Origin: Marinifilum flexuosum | Lineage (GTDB): Bacteria; Bacteroidota; Bacteroidia; Bacteroidales; Marinifilaceae | Assembly: GCF_003610555.1 (NCBI RefSeq) | Contig: NZ_RAPQ01000008.1 | Location: forward strand, 1,666,490 to 1,730,489 | Length of the DNA: 64,000 nucleotides | Direction: 5' to 3' | In this document: piece by piece, positions 45,887-54,221 of the stretch | How the letters are laid out: the number at the start of each line of letters is the position of its first letter | How positions within the stretch are numbered: the stretch's first letter is position 1 | The notes under the pieces: model-generated | What the model was told of the DNA's origin: nothing | Seen by the model: the letters and a program-made list of their open reading frames with translations, nothing else | Databases searched by the model: none | Position numbers and translations under genes: made by a program

Positions 45887-47665
45887 ATGAAGTACAGAAT
45901 GAATAAGAGCTCAATGATAAAGAACAGGAACGTGATAAAGGGTTTACTTTGTATCTGTTTGTTTCTGCTTTCCAGTGCAGTTGTAGCACAGGAAGAGGGT
46001 GAAGATATTTATTTTAACCAGCTTGGTTTTTTGCCCAATGTGGAAAAGGTAGCCTCCATTAGGGGCGTTGAGCAGGGAGACTTTCTGATTCGCAGGACTG
46101 CAAACAATCAAATTGCATTCTCCGGGCAATTGGAAAAAGCAGCTTACTGGAAAAGTTCTGGTGAGAAGATCCTGATTGCTGATTTTTCAAAACTACAGGA
46201 AGAGGGAGAATACTATTTGGAAGTTCCGGGAGGTGGAAAATCAAGTAAGTTTACCATTTCCAAAGACTGTTTCAAAAAAGTACTGAAGGCTACATCTAAA
46301 GCCTATTATTACTGGCGTTCTGCCTTCCCGATAACAAAAGAATTTGGTGGTGAATGGAACCGTCCTTTAGCCCACCCGGATACAGTGGTGTTTATTCATC
46401 CCTCAGCTGCATCAAAAAAGAGACCTGTCGGAACTGTAATTAGTGCTCCCGGAGGTTGGTATGATGCAGGTGATTACAACAAGTATGTGGTAAACTCAGG
46501 CATTACCTGTTACAGCTTGATGTCTGCCTATGAATTTTCAAAACAAAGATTCAACTCCTTGAATTTGAACATTCCGGAGTCCAATGACAACATTCCCGAT
46601 ATTCTAAATGAAGTGTACTATAATCTGAAATGGATGATGAGTATGCAAGATCCGCATGACGGGGGAGTATATCATAAACTAACAACAGCAAACTTTGCCG
46701 GAGAACATATGCCGCACCAGGTAAAGAACAGGAAAAGGTTCGTGGTTCAAAAAACCACAGCTGCAACATTGAACTTTGCTGCGGTGATGGCCATGTCTCA
46801 TCGAGTATTAAAAAAGGATTACCCAAAGTTTGCAGATCAATGTTTGCTTGCTGCAGAAAAGGCCTGGACCTGGGCAGGAAGATATCCTGAGACCTTTTAC
46901 GAACAGGAAGAACTCAATAAAAAGTATGATCCTGATATTAATACAGGAGCTTATGACAATAAAAAGCTTAAGGATGAATTTGCCTGGGCTGCAAGTGAAC
47001 TGTTCCTGAGTACGAAGAATAATGAGTATCTTCATCATGCCATGAATTATTATAAAACAATTCATCATATTGCGGTACCAAGTTGGGGAAATACAGCCAT
47101 GCTTGGAATATACTCCTTATTGAATAACAGAAAAAACATTCCTTTTTCAGAGAGAAAGGAGTTTCATATTTTAAATCGAAAACTATTGAAAATGGCTGAT
47201 GCCTTGCTTGACTCCTATTTAAAATCGCCAAACAGAACGGCTTTCGGAAATCAGGAGGCTCACTTTAAGTGGGGATCAAATGCCATTGCAGCCAACCAGG
47301 GCATGCTTTTGTTACAGGCTTGGAGACTAACTGGCAAACAGATGTATTATGATGCTGCTTATTCAAACCTGGACTATATTTTGGGACGAAATGCAACAGG
47401 ATACTGTTTTGTGACTGGTTTTGGTCATCAGAATCCCAAATACCCACACCACAGAATTTCTGCGGCAGATGGAGTAAAGGAGCCTGTGCCAGGTCTTTTG
47501 GTTGGTGGAGCCAGCAATATGAAACTACCAGCCTTACAATTTCCATCAAAGTATTCAGCAAAAAGGTATCATGATGAATACAAATGTTACGTTACCAATG
47601 AAGTCGCAATTAACTGGAATGCTCCCTTGGTTTTCCTGATTAGCGGACTAAGCAATAACTTTTAA
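45887..47665 (+). CDS. GH9 endoglucanase/glucosaminidase-family enzyme
   Basis: The 592-residue protein has a signal peptide (VIKGLLCICLFLLSS..., cut near VVAQ), an N-terminal Ig-like cellulase domain (about 42-125, DIYFNQLGFLPN), and a GH9 catalytic domain. The catalytic aspartates are D193 and D196 in GGWYDAGDYNKY, and the acid glutamate is E572 in VTNEVAINWN. GH9 enzymes cut beta-1,4 linkages, mostly in cellulose-type glucans; some act as exo-beta-glucosaminidases on chitosan oligosaccharides. ATG codons at 45887, 45899 and 45914 precede the signal; the first is taken. It stands between sulfatases and the GH5 gene, 9 bp upstream of the latter. Confidence 0.93.
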   Translation: MKYRMNKSSMIKNRNVIKGLLCICLFLLSSAVVAQEEGEDIYFNQLGFLPNVEKVASIRGVEQGDFLIRRTANNQIAFSGQLEKAAYWKSSGEKILIADFSKLQEEGEYYLEVPGGGKSSKFTISKDCFKKVLKATSKAYYYWRSAFPITKEFGGEWNRPLAHPDTVVFIHPSAASKKRPVGTVISAPGGWYDAGDYNKYVVNSGITCYSLMSAYEFSKQRFNSLNLNIPESNDNIPDILNEVYYNLKWMMSMQDPHDGGVYHKLTTANFAGEHMPHQVKNRKRFVVQKTTAATLNFAAVMAMSHRVLKKDYPKFADQCLLAAEKAWTWAGRYPETFYEQEELNKKYDPDINTGAYDNKKLKDEFAWAASELFLSTKNNEYLHHAMNYYKTIHHIAVPSWGNTAMLGIYSLLNNRKNIPFSERKEFHILNRKLLKMADALLDSYLKSPNRTAFGNQEAHFKWGSNAIAANQGMLLLQAWRLTGKQMYYDAAYSNLDYILGRNATGYCFVTGFGHQNPKYPHHRISAADGVKEPVPGLLVGGASNMKLPALQFPSKYSAKRYHDEYKCYVTNEVAINWNAPLVFLISGLSNNF

Positions 47666-47674
47666 ATCTATAAC

Positions 47675-49477
47675 ATGTATCGACCGAGAAGACTAAGGAT
47701 AAAACTATTTTTGCTATTTATTGGATTTCTATTCCTGACCTCCTCTTTTGCCCAGAGCAAGACGGAAGGAGAGAGAACAAAGGCCTTTGAATTTGTCCGG
47801 GAAATGGGCCGGGGAGCTAATTTTATGGCAGCCAAAATGGAAGGGCGTTTTCACTCCAATCATGATTTTCAGCTTTTAAAGAAAAATCATTTTACCCATT
47901 GTAGAATAGGGGGAAAGCTAAATCTTCATATAGGACAAGCTCCCGATTATACAGTTGATGCCGATAGAATTGATGATTTAAAGGAGGCGGCAGACATGTG
48001 TTTAGCAAAAGGACTGATCGCGGTGATTGATCCTTTGCACCTTTATAATGAGCATTACAGCGATGATCAGTTACCTGTTCTGAAGAAAATCTGGTCGCAG
48101 GTGGCTCAGGCATTTGCTTCATATCCTACTGATAAACTGGCTTTCGAAATCATGAACGAGCCGCACAAAGGCTACGATTTAAAGAGTATGATTCATGAAA
48201 GTATTGCTGAGATAAGAAAAGTGGAAGGCAATGAAGAGAGATTGGTTATTGTGTCGGGACAAGGGTTTACTACAAGGAAAGCTTTAATTAATGCTTTTGA
48301 CGACGATGTATTTCCCACTGGTGATTCCTACCTGATTGGAACCTTTCATTACTACGATCCCAAAAGCTTTACCAAGCAAGGTACTTTTGGTGTGACAACC
48401 AATTGGGGGGAGAGTGGAGCAAATGATTCGGATTGGTCAGTAGTGGAAGATGCTTTTGATGAGGTTGAGGAAGCAAACAACGATTGGGCTCAACGACATC
48501 AAACGACTGTCTTACCCCTTTATTTGGGAGAGTATGGCGTGGATAATCAGGCTCCTGATGCGGATAGAAAAAGATGGCTTTCCTGGATAAGAATGCAAGC
48601 TGAAAAGCGTGGTTATTCAACCTCCCTGTGGAACATGTACAATTTGAATAGCAAGGGAATTGGCCCTTGGGAGAAGGAGCAGAAAGATGATTCTTCCACA
48701 AGGTATTTTGAGCAGGATGTGGTTGAGGTTTTAATGACCCGATACGAAATGGAAGGTGCCGATGTAAGCGGACAACTGGAAATTGTAGACGAAACGGAGA
48801 ATGTTTCGGGAGAACAGTATCTTACTTATTCAAACGCACAGCATGGCGATCAGGCTATTTTGAATAGTATTTATATCCCCAAATCAGATCAATATACCTT
48901 GACCATTCGATATAAAAATCAGGATGAGCAAAATGCGGTTTTAAGCATTGCTGCTTTGGATCAGAATGGAAATAAAGTATCGGAGCAAGAGGAGGTATTC
49001 TTTCCGTCAACTGCGGATATTGAGGGATGGGGAAAGATTCTTGTGAAGCTTGATTTGGAAGCAGGAGAGGATAATCAGATTGAGCTGACAGGCCTTAACG
49101 ATTTAGAATCATTACAGCTTGATTACCTCTGTATCTCTCTGGGGGAATATTTCGACAGACTTTATCCTGCGGAACAAAAAGAGGCTGATGTGCCTACTGC
49201 TGTCATTTCACCTGCTGAAGAAAGAAAAGTAAACATAAAGGTCTATCCAACCATCTTTTCAAATCATACCAATATCTATTCTAATCTGAATGGTGGTGAG
49301 AAAGTCATTTTTCAAGTGAACGATTTGTTGGGGAGGCCTATTCAAAAAGGCAGCTTACCTGCAACTAAATCGAGCTTGTTGTTGGGGCAAAATTATCAGA
49401 ATGGCTATTACCTTTTGAACTTTGTGGGAGAAGGTTGGCGCAAGTGTATCAAACTGGTTAAAAAGTCAGGAATCTAA
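47675..49477 (+). CDS. GH5 endo-glycanase with CBM-like domain and T9SS sorting signal
   Basis: The 600-residue protein begins with a signal peptide (cut near SSFAQ). The GH5 barrel (about 35-345) carries the acid/base E162 in FEIMNEP and the nucleophile E286 in LYLGEYG. Residues about 350-495 form a beta-sandwich ending LQLDYLCISL, like CBM6/35-type carbohydrate-binding modules. The last 85 residues (KVYPTIFSNHTNI, NDLLGRPIQKG, NGYYLLNF) are a type-A type IX secretion sorting domain, so the enzyme is delivered to the cell surface or released. It is the only T9SS-marked protein in this locus and is the best candidate for the first cut in the intact polysaccharide. Confidence 0.92.
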   Translation: MYRPRRLRIKLFLLFIGFLFLTSSFAQSKTEGERTKAFEFVREMGRGANFMAAKMEGRFHSNHDFQLLKKNHFTHCRIGGKLNLHIGQAPDYTVDADRIDDLKEAADMCLAKGLIAVIDPLHLYNEHYSDDQLPVLKKIWSQVAQAFASYPTDKLAFEIMNEPHKGYDLKSMIHESIAEIRKVEGNEERLVIVSGQGFTTRKALINAFDDDVFPTGDSYLIGTFHYYDPKSFTKQGTFGVTTNWGESGANDSDWSVVEDAFDEVEEANNDWAQRHQTTVLPLYLGEYGVDNQAPDADRKRWLSWIRMQAEKRGYSTSLWNMYNLNSKGIGPWEKEQKDDSSTRYFEQDVVEVLMTRYEMEGADVSGQLEIVDETENVSGEQYLTYSNAQHGDQAILNSIYIPKSDQYTLTIRYKNQDEQNAVLSIAALDQNGNKVSEQEEVFFPSTADIEGWGKILVKLDLEAGEDNQIELTGLNDLESLQLDYLCISLGEYFDRLYPAEQKEADVPTAVISPAEERKVNIKVYPTIFSNHTNIYSNLNGGEKVIFQVNDLLGRPIQKGSLPATKSSLLLGQNYQNGYYLLNFVGEGWRKCIKLVKKSGI

Positions 49478-49497
49478 ATAGCGATACTCCAGAGAGC

Positions 49498-49594
49498 AAA
49501 TTAAAAAAGATAGTACTAGCAAATCGGACTTACTGTAGGCAGTAAATCCGATTTGTTGTATACAGTAAATTGAAAAAGCTAGTAGCAGCAAATC
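49498..49594. repeat. 28-bp direct repeat with an intervening hairpin
   Basis: Copies at 49498-49525 and 49567-49594 match at 24 of 28 positions. Between them, 49521-49535 pairs with 49540-49554 (14 of 15 positions, 4-nt loop). The hairpin lies just after the GH5 stop codon and may act as a terminator or mRNA-stabilising stem, although the T-run after it is poor. The gap 49478-49761 contains no gene. Confidence 0.55.
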
Positions 49595-49721
49595 AAAAAA
49601 GGTGGTAGAAGTTTATCTATACCAGGGTCCCATTTTTCCAAAGACAACTTTTGGGATATTGCAGGAACCAAAAACCAACCTTCGGGAACGCATTCTTAAC
49701 TTCAATGAACCATTCTTAGAA

Positions 49722-49729
49722 TATTTTTG
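49722..49729 (+). promoter_or_regulatory. possible internal promoter (-7 element) before sulfatase 8
   Basis: TATTTTTG is an exact TAnnTTTG match 32 bp upstream of ATG 49762. No good -33 TTG is visible. With the hairpin upstream, this may start a second transcript that covers sulfatases 8 and 9. In AT-rich DNA such a match can occur by chance. Confidence 0.3.
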
Positions 49730-49761
49730 AGATAGAAGAATCAAAAAAATAACAAACAGAT

Positions 49762-51903
49762 ATGGATCGGAGAGTTTTTGTAAAACAATTTTCATTAACC
49801 GTCTTGGGAACAGCCTTGCTTCCTATGGGCTTATCGGCAAAAAATAAGAATTTGTGGGGGAAGAAGATTACCCCTCAAAGCTTGTTTGATGAAGGGAAAC
49901 TGGATGTGATATTGCCGGAAGAGGCATTTAATCCCATGGGAAACTGGGAGCAAGCATGGAGACTTTGGATGCCTTTTAGGGGAAAGCCAGGTGAAGCTTC
50001 CGGGTATTTACATGTGACAAGAAATGTTGCAGATCATTCGGGAAAGGTAGAATATGGAGTTGAGCAGGCCATTTCAGAGAACAACCAATGGATGCATCTT
50101 ACCAAGGTTGCCATCAGGGCCAGAAACAATCAGTATGGAACTCCTTTGAATTGGGAGGCTGCCACTGAATACATCAAAGCTCCGGGAAAAGGTTTTAATA
50201 AAGAAGTTGGTTCCTACCAGAGCTCAGATCTGACAAATGAAAATGAAGACATCTGTTTGAATTTTACCTTGCTTGATACGGTTCAGAGAATGAAAATGGA
50301 AGGGGTGAAAGAATTGAATTTTACGTTTTTCGATGAACTGGATAAGGAGAAGAAAAATCACAGCATCAGATACAAAGAAGACACAAGAATTCAGATTGGC
50401 GGAAAAACCGTTGAGGTTCATTGTTACGAGCAAATAGGTGAGGGAATGCTTCCCTGGATGTATTATGTAGATGACAATGGACGATTGCTTCTTGCCATAA
50501 ATGGGATGCGAGTTCTCATTGCTGATGTGCAATGTAAAAGCAATTATCAGGCTACTTACCCTGAAATCAGTGAGGTTTCCATTGAGAAAAGGGCTGTACA
50601 GTCGGGAAGAAAAGGAGAGATCAGAAAGGATAAGCGTCCGAACATTCTGTTTTTAAGTACCGATCAGCAAACTTGGAATACCCTGTCGGCATTAGGAAAC
50701 AAACATCTGAATACACCTAACCTGGATCGATTGGCAAACAAAGGGGTCACCTTTAGTCAATGTTATAGCCCAAATCCGGTTTGTTCCCCTACGCGTGCAA
50801 GTTGGATTACTGGATTGGCAAGCAGTGAACATGGAGTGATCAAGAACGGGAAATCGATTATTTCGGGACTGACAACGGTAGGACATACCCTTCGGGAAGA
50901 GGGATATGAAACCGTTTTTGCAGGCAAGCTGCATGTGGGTATTCCTGAATCCTATGGTGAGAAAATACCAGGTTTCGATAAGGTATTGTGCATGGGAATT
51001 GGAGGGAAAGGAACCCTGGGTGACCAGGCGGTTTCCAGTGTGGCTGTTGGCTATTTGCAAAACAGGGACCGATCCAAGCCATTTTATCTTACGGTAAACT
51101 TCTTACAGCCTCACGACATCTGTAATTGGATCAAGAGACACAACAAAAATCGCAACGACAGGCATTTGGATTCTGTACTGAATGAATTACCACCCTTGCC
51201 TGAAAATTTCAATGCAATATTAGAGGAACCTCAAAAAATGATTGTTCCCAGAAAGACGGAGTGGACCGAGACCGACTGGCGTTACTACCTGTGGGCATAC
51301 TACAGGATGGTAGAAGAAGTGGATGCTGAGATTGGTCGTGTTCTGCATGCTTTGGAGGAGACTGGCGAAGCCGATAATACGGTCGTGCTATTTAATTCCG
51401 ATCATGGAGAGGGAAGTGCAAGTCATCAGTCGGTAACCAAAAACTATTTGTATGATGAGGCTTGCCGCGTGCCGATGATCGTTTCTTATCCGAAAGAGTT
51501 AAGATCAGGTGTTGTCGATCATGAGAATTTACTGTCCTGTTTGGATATCGTACCTACCATTTGTGATTTTGCCGGAGCCAAAGCGCCTGAAAACTGCAGT
51601 GGAATCAGTATGCGACAACTGGCTGCTGGCAAGAAGAGAAAGCTACGCGATTTTGTAGTGTCTGAGGTGAATAATGATAATGGACGAATGGTAAGAAGCG
51701 AGGACTTTAAATTGATCGTTTATCGAAATGATTCAAACTATTTGTTTTTCGATATGAAGAATGATCCCGGCGAGACCATCAACCTGGCTCAAGACACCAA
51801 ATACAGTCAGCAATTACAGGAGCATTTTACCATGCTTGAACAATGGGAATCGAAACTAACGAAAGCCCCATTTTGTAAGCCTTTTAACACGCAAATCAGT
51901 TAA
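49762..51903 (+). CDS. sulfatase 8 (S1 family) with novel N-terminal domain and Tat-like signal
   Basis: The 713-residue protein starts with a twin-arginine-like signal (MDRRVFVKQFSLTVLGTALLP). Residues about 30-285 form an extra domain I do not recognise; it is rich in aromatics (WRLWMPFRGKPGEASGYLHV, quoted in part) and beta-prone. The sulfatase domain begins at RPNILFLSTDQQTW (about residue 293) with the formylglycine cysteine C341 in CSPTR, KLHVGIP in place of the usual GKWH, and FNSDHGEGSASH. Export in folded form fits a Tat signal. The N-terminal domain could bind the glycan or be a second catalytic unit. It lies 1 bp upstream of sulfatase 9. Confidence 0.9.
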   Translation: MDRRVFVKQFSLTVLGTALLPMGLSAKNKNLWGKKITPQSLFDEGKLDVILPEEAFNPMGNWEQAWRLWMPFRGKPGEASGYLHVTRNVADHSGKVEYGVEQAISENNQWMHLTKVAIRARNNQYGTPLNWEAATEYIKAPGKGFNKEVGSYQSSDLTNENEDICLNFTLLDTVQRMKMEGVKELNFTFFDELDKEKKNHSIRYKEDTRIQIGGKTVEVHCYEQIGEGMLPWMYYVDDNGRLLLAINGMRVLIADVQCKSNYQATYPEISEVSIEKRAVQSGRKGEIRKDKRPNILFLSTDQQTWNTLSALGNKHLNTPNLDRLANKGVTFSQCYSPNPVCSPTRASWITGLASSEHGVIKNGKSIISGLTTVGHTLREEGYETVFAGKLHVGIPESYGEKIPGFDKVLCMGIGGKGTLGDQAVSSVAVGYLQNRDRSKPFYLTVNFLQPHDICNWIKRHNKNRNDRHLDSVLNELPPLPENFNAILEEPQKMIVPRKTEWTETDWRYYLWAYYRMVEEVDAEIGRVLHALEETGEADNTVVLFNSDHGEGSASHQSVTKNYLYDEACRVPMIVSYPKELRSGVVDHENLLSCLDIVPTICDFAGAKAPENCSGISMRQLAAGKKRKLRDFVVSEVNNDNGRMVRSEDFKLIVYRNDSNYLFFDMKNDPGETINLAQDTKYSQQLQEHFTMLEQWESKLTKAPFCKPFNTQIS

Positions 51904-51904
51904 T

Positions 51905-53389
51905 ATGAAGAACTTTTTTAACTCTATAATGAAACCAGCATCTGTTTTGGCATTGGCGCCTTTGCTGGCGGTATCCTGCCAAAGCAAAAAAGTACAGGAA
52001 ACTCATCAGCAACAACCCAATGTCCTGTTTATTGCCATTGATGATTTAAAACCCATGTTGGGTTGTTATGGCGATAGCCTGATACAAACGCCAAACATCG
52101 ATCGCTTGGCGCAAACTGGAGTAGTTTTCACAAATACTCACTGCCAGCAGGCGGTGTGCGGCCCTTCCCGTGCCAGTTTGCTAACGGGAATGCGACCTGA
52201 TTTTACGAAAATATACGACCTGAAAACATTCATCCGCGATAAGAATCCTGATATCACCACGCTTCCGCAGCATTTCAAGAACAATGGATACAGCACCGCA
52301 GCGGTGGGGAAGGTTTTCGATGTTCGCTCAGTGGATCAGCATCATGATTCCCTTTCGTGGAGCGAACCTTACGAGCTTTTGGAAGGTTCCAACCCAATTG
52401 GAGAAGGATGGATCTACTCCAAAAAACGAATTAGTACCGAAGCTCCCGATGTTGCCGACAGCATAACTGTGGATGGGAAGATTTTGTTGAGGGGAAATGA
52501 GTTAATGCAGCAATTGTCCCAGCAGTCAAATCCTTTCTTTTTGGCCGTAGGCTTTCATAAGCCTCATTTGCCCTTTGTGGCTCCAAAGAAATATTGGGAT
52601 CTCTATGACCGAAATGATTTTAAAGTGCATCCTTTCCAGGAAAAACCCGAAAATGCACCGGACTTTGCCTATCAGCCAGGTTGGGAAATCAGAAGTTTGT
52701 ATGAAGATGTTCCTAAAAAAGGGAAGATTGCGGACAGCAAACAACTGGAGTTGATTCATGGTTACCATGCCTGTGTATCCTTTATAGACCAGCAAGTGGG
52801 CTTGTTGTTGAAACAGTTAGATGATTTAGGATTGAGAGAGAATACCATTGTGGTATTGTGGGGCGATCATGGATGGCATTTGGGCGACCATGACATGTGG
52901 TGCAAACACACCAATTACGAGCAGTCTACACGTTCTCCACTCATTGTTTCCTATGGTTACAAATATAAGGGGAGCAATGCTTCGCCTACCGAATTTGTTG
53001 ATATTTTTCCTACCCTTTGTGAGTTAAGCGGTGTGAATACCCCGGCTAAACTTGATGGAACAAGTCTGCTTTCCATCATGAGTGGAGAAAAGGAAAAGGT
53101 GAAAGATGTTGCCGTGAGTCAGTTTCACAGAAATGGGAACCTTATGGGATATGCTTTTAGAAATGAGCGTTATCGTTATGTGGTATGGTTCAAAAGCAAA
53201 TTCAAACAGGATGAGGTTGGTCCCTTTGGTGAGGATTTGATTGTTGCCAAAGAGCTTTACGACTATAAAAAGGATCCTTTGGAAACCCGCAACCTGATTG
53301 ATGACAGTGCTTACACTTCGGCCAAAGAAGAAATGGAGCAAGTGAGTAAAGGCTACTTTAAAGAGAGTCTGAAAGCCGATCAGAATTGA
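51905..53389 (+). CDS. sulfatase 9 (S1 family, iduronate-2-sulfatase-like), lipoprotein
   Basis: The ATG is separated from the stop codon of sulfatase 8 by one base, which points to coupled translation. The 494-residue lipoprotein (C25 in LAVSC) has IAIDDLKPMLGCYG, C85 in CGPSR, FHKPHLPFVAPKKY and GDHGWHLGDHD. It is a close paralogue of sulfatase 7, from which it differs by lipidation and by lacking a 50-residue insert. A hairpin terminator follows at 53415. Confidence 0.92.
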   Translation: MKNFFNSIMKPASVLALAPLLAVSCQSKKVQETHQQQPNVLFIAIDDLKPMLGCYGDSLIQTPNIDRLAQTGVVFTNTHCQQAVCGPSRASLLTGMRPDFTKIYDLKTFIRDKNPDITTLPQHFKNNGYSTAAVGKVFDVRSVDQHHDSLSWSEPYELLEGSNPIGEGWIYSKKRISTEAPDVADSITVDGKILLRGNELMQQLSQQSNPFFLAVGFHKPHLPFVAPKKYWDLYDRNDFKVHPFQEKPENAPDFAYQPGWEIRSLYEDVPKKGKIADSKQLELIHGYHACVSFIDQQVGLLLKQLDDLGLRENTIVVLWGDHGWHLGDHDMWCKHTNYEQSTRSPLIVSYGYKYKGSNASPTEFVDIFPTLCELSGVNTPAKLDGTSLLSIMSGEKEKVKDVAVSQFHRNGNLMGYAFRNERYRYVVWFKSKFKQDEVGPFGEDLIVAKELYDYKKDPLETRNLIDDSAYTSAKEEMEQVSKGYFKESLKADQN

Positions 53390-53414
53390 AATAAAACAGA
53401 ATTTTAAATACAAT

Positions 53415-53452
53415 AACGCAGATATAGCAATGAGCGATGTCTGCGTTTTTTC
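53415..53452 (+). terminator. Rho-independent terminator after sulfatase 9
   Basis: AACGCAGA (53415-53422) pairs with TCTGCGTT (53440-53447) across a 17-nt loop that can pair further, followed by TTTTTCATTTTT. It ends the sulfatase 8-9 unit ahead of the repeat array. Confidence 0.75.
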
Positions 53453-53469
53453 ATTTTTGAGATTTGCGG

Positions 53470-53737
53470 GTATGTCCCAGGAGATTTTTGTAAGGATTAA
53501 ATTTCTGGAGGTATGTTCCTGGATCTTTTTGTAAGGATTAAATTATTTGAGGTATGCCCAGGAAATTTTTGAAACGATTAAATTTCTGGAGGTATTCCCC
53601 AGGATATTTTTGCATCGATTAAATCTCTGGAGGCATGTCCCAGGATATTTTTGCATCGATTAAATTTCTGGAAGTATGTCCCAGAAAATTTTTAGTATCG
53701 ATTAAACGTTTGGAAGTATATCTCATGAAAATTTGAG
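53470..53737. repeat. 41-bp degenerate tandem repeat, six copies plus a partial
   Basis: Units start at 53470, 53511, 53552, 53592, 53633, 53674 and (partial) 53716, with lengths 41, 41, 40, 41, 41 and 42 bp. Each begins with GTATGTCCCAGGA or a variant, continues with TTTTTG and ATCGATTAAA, and ends CTGGAG. Copies 4 and 5 are nearly identical; the outer ones have drifted. The period is not a multiple of three, so it is not coding. It lies between two sulfatase transcription units. Confidence 0.9.
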
Positions 53738-54221
53738 TGCCAAATTTTCGCTTGGAAGTCACTTTATGGAATTTGAAACTCAAAATATCATTTGGTAATT
53801 CTTATTTCCTTCCTGAAAAAAAGCTTGAAAAACTACTGTTTTTGGTTCATCAATTTTCTTTTAAAGGATTCAAATACCATAGTTGGAAAATCGAAAAAGG
53901 AGCCTTGGTTTCCCTGTAGTAGGCTGGTATTTAGCTTTTCCAGGTGAGCTTCTTTTTTGCGGTCAATCCCGATAGATCGTAAAACCTACCTTTCCGATTC
54001 ATGAGTGAACCATCTTTCGTTCCCCTCAATCTATTTTTGCTACTGTTCCTTAAAGGTTAAAAACGAGGCCTTCTACAGTGTGCCATCGTTTGTGCCGATA
54101 AGGAACAAAGGATAACGAAACTCAAAGATAATTGATAAATCTTTCAGTTGGCTGAGGTTTTTTTCAAGCAAATAGAATTTGAGAGTAAGCAGGCTGGTTG
54201 AAGGAAAAAAATAACAAATAC
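53738..54221. other. non-coding leader region of sulfatase 10
   Basis: I saw no convincing gene. A 60-codon frame (53737-53919) has only a GTG start, no recognisable features and overlaps the end of the repeat array. The near-match TAGAATTTG at about 54172 has one base too many for a standard -7 element. A promoter for the sulfatase 10 unit is expected here. Confidence 0.4.

Noticed and set aside
53737-53919. A 60-codon frame after the 41-bp repeat
   Set aside because: It begins with GTG in the tail of the repeat array and has no recognisable features or ribosome-binding context.
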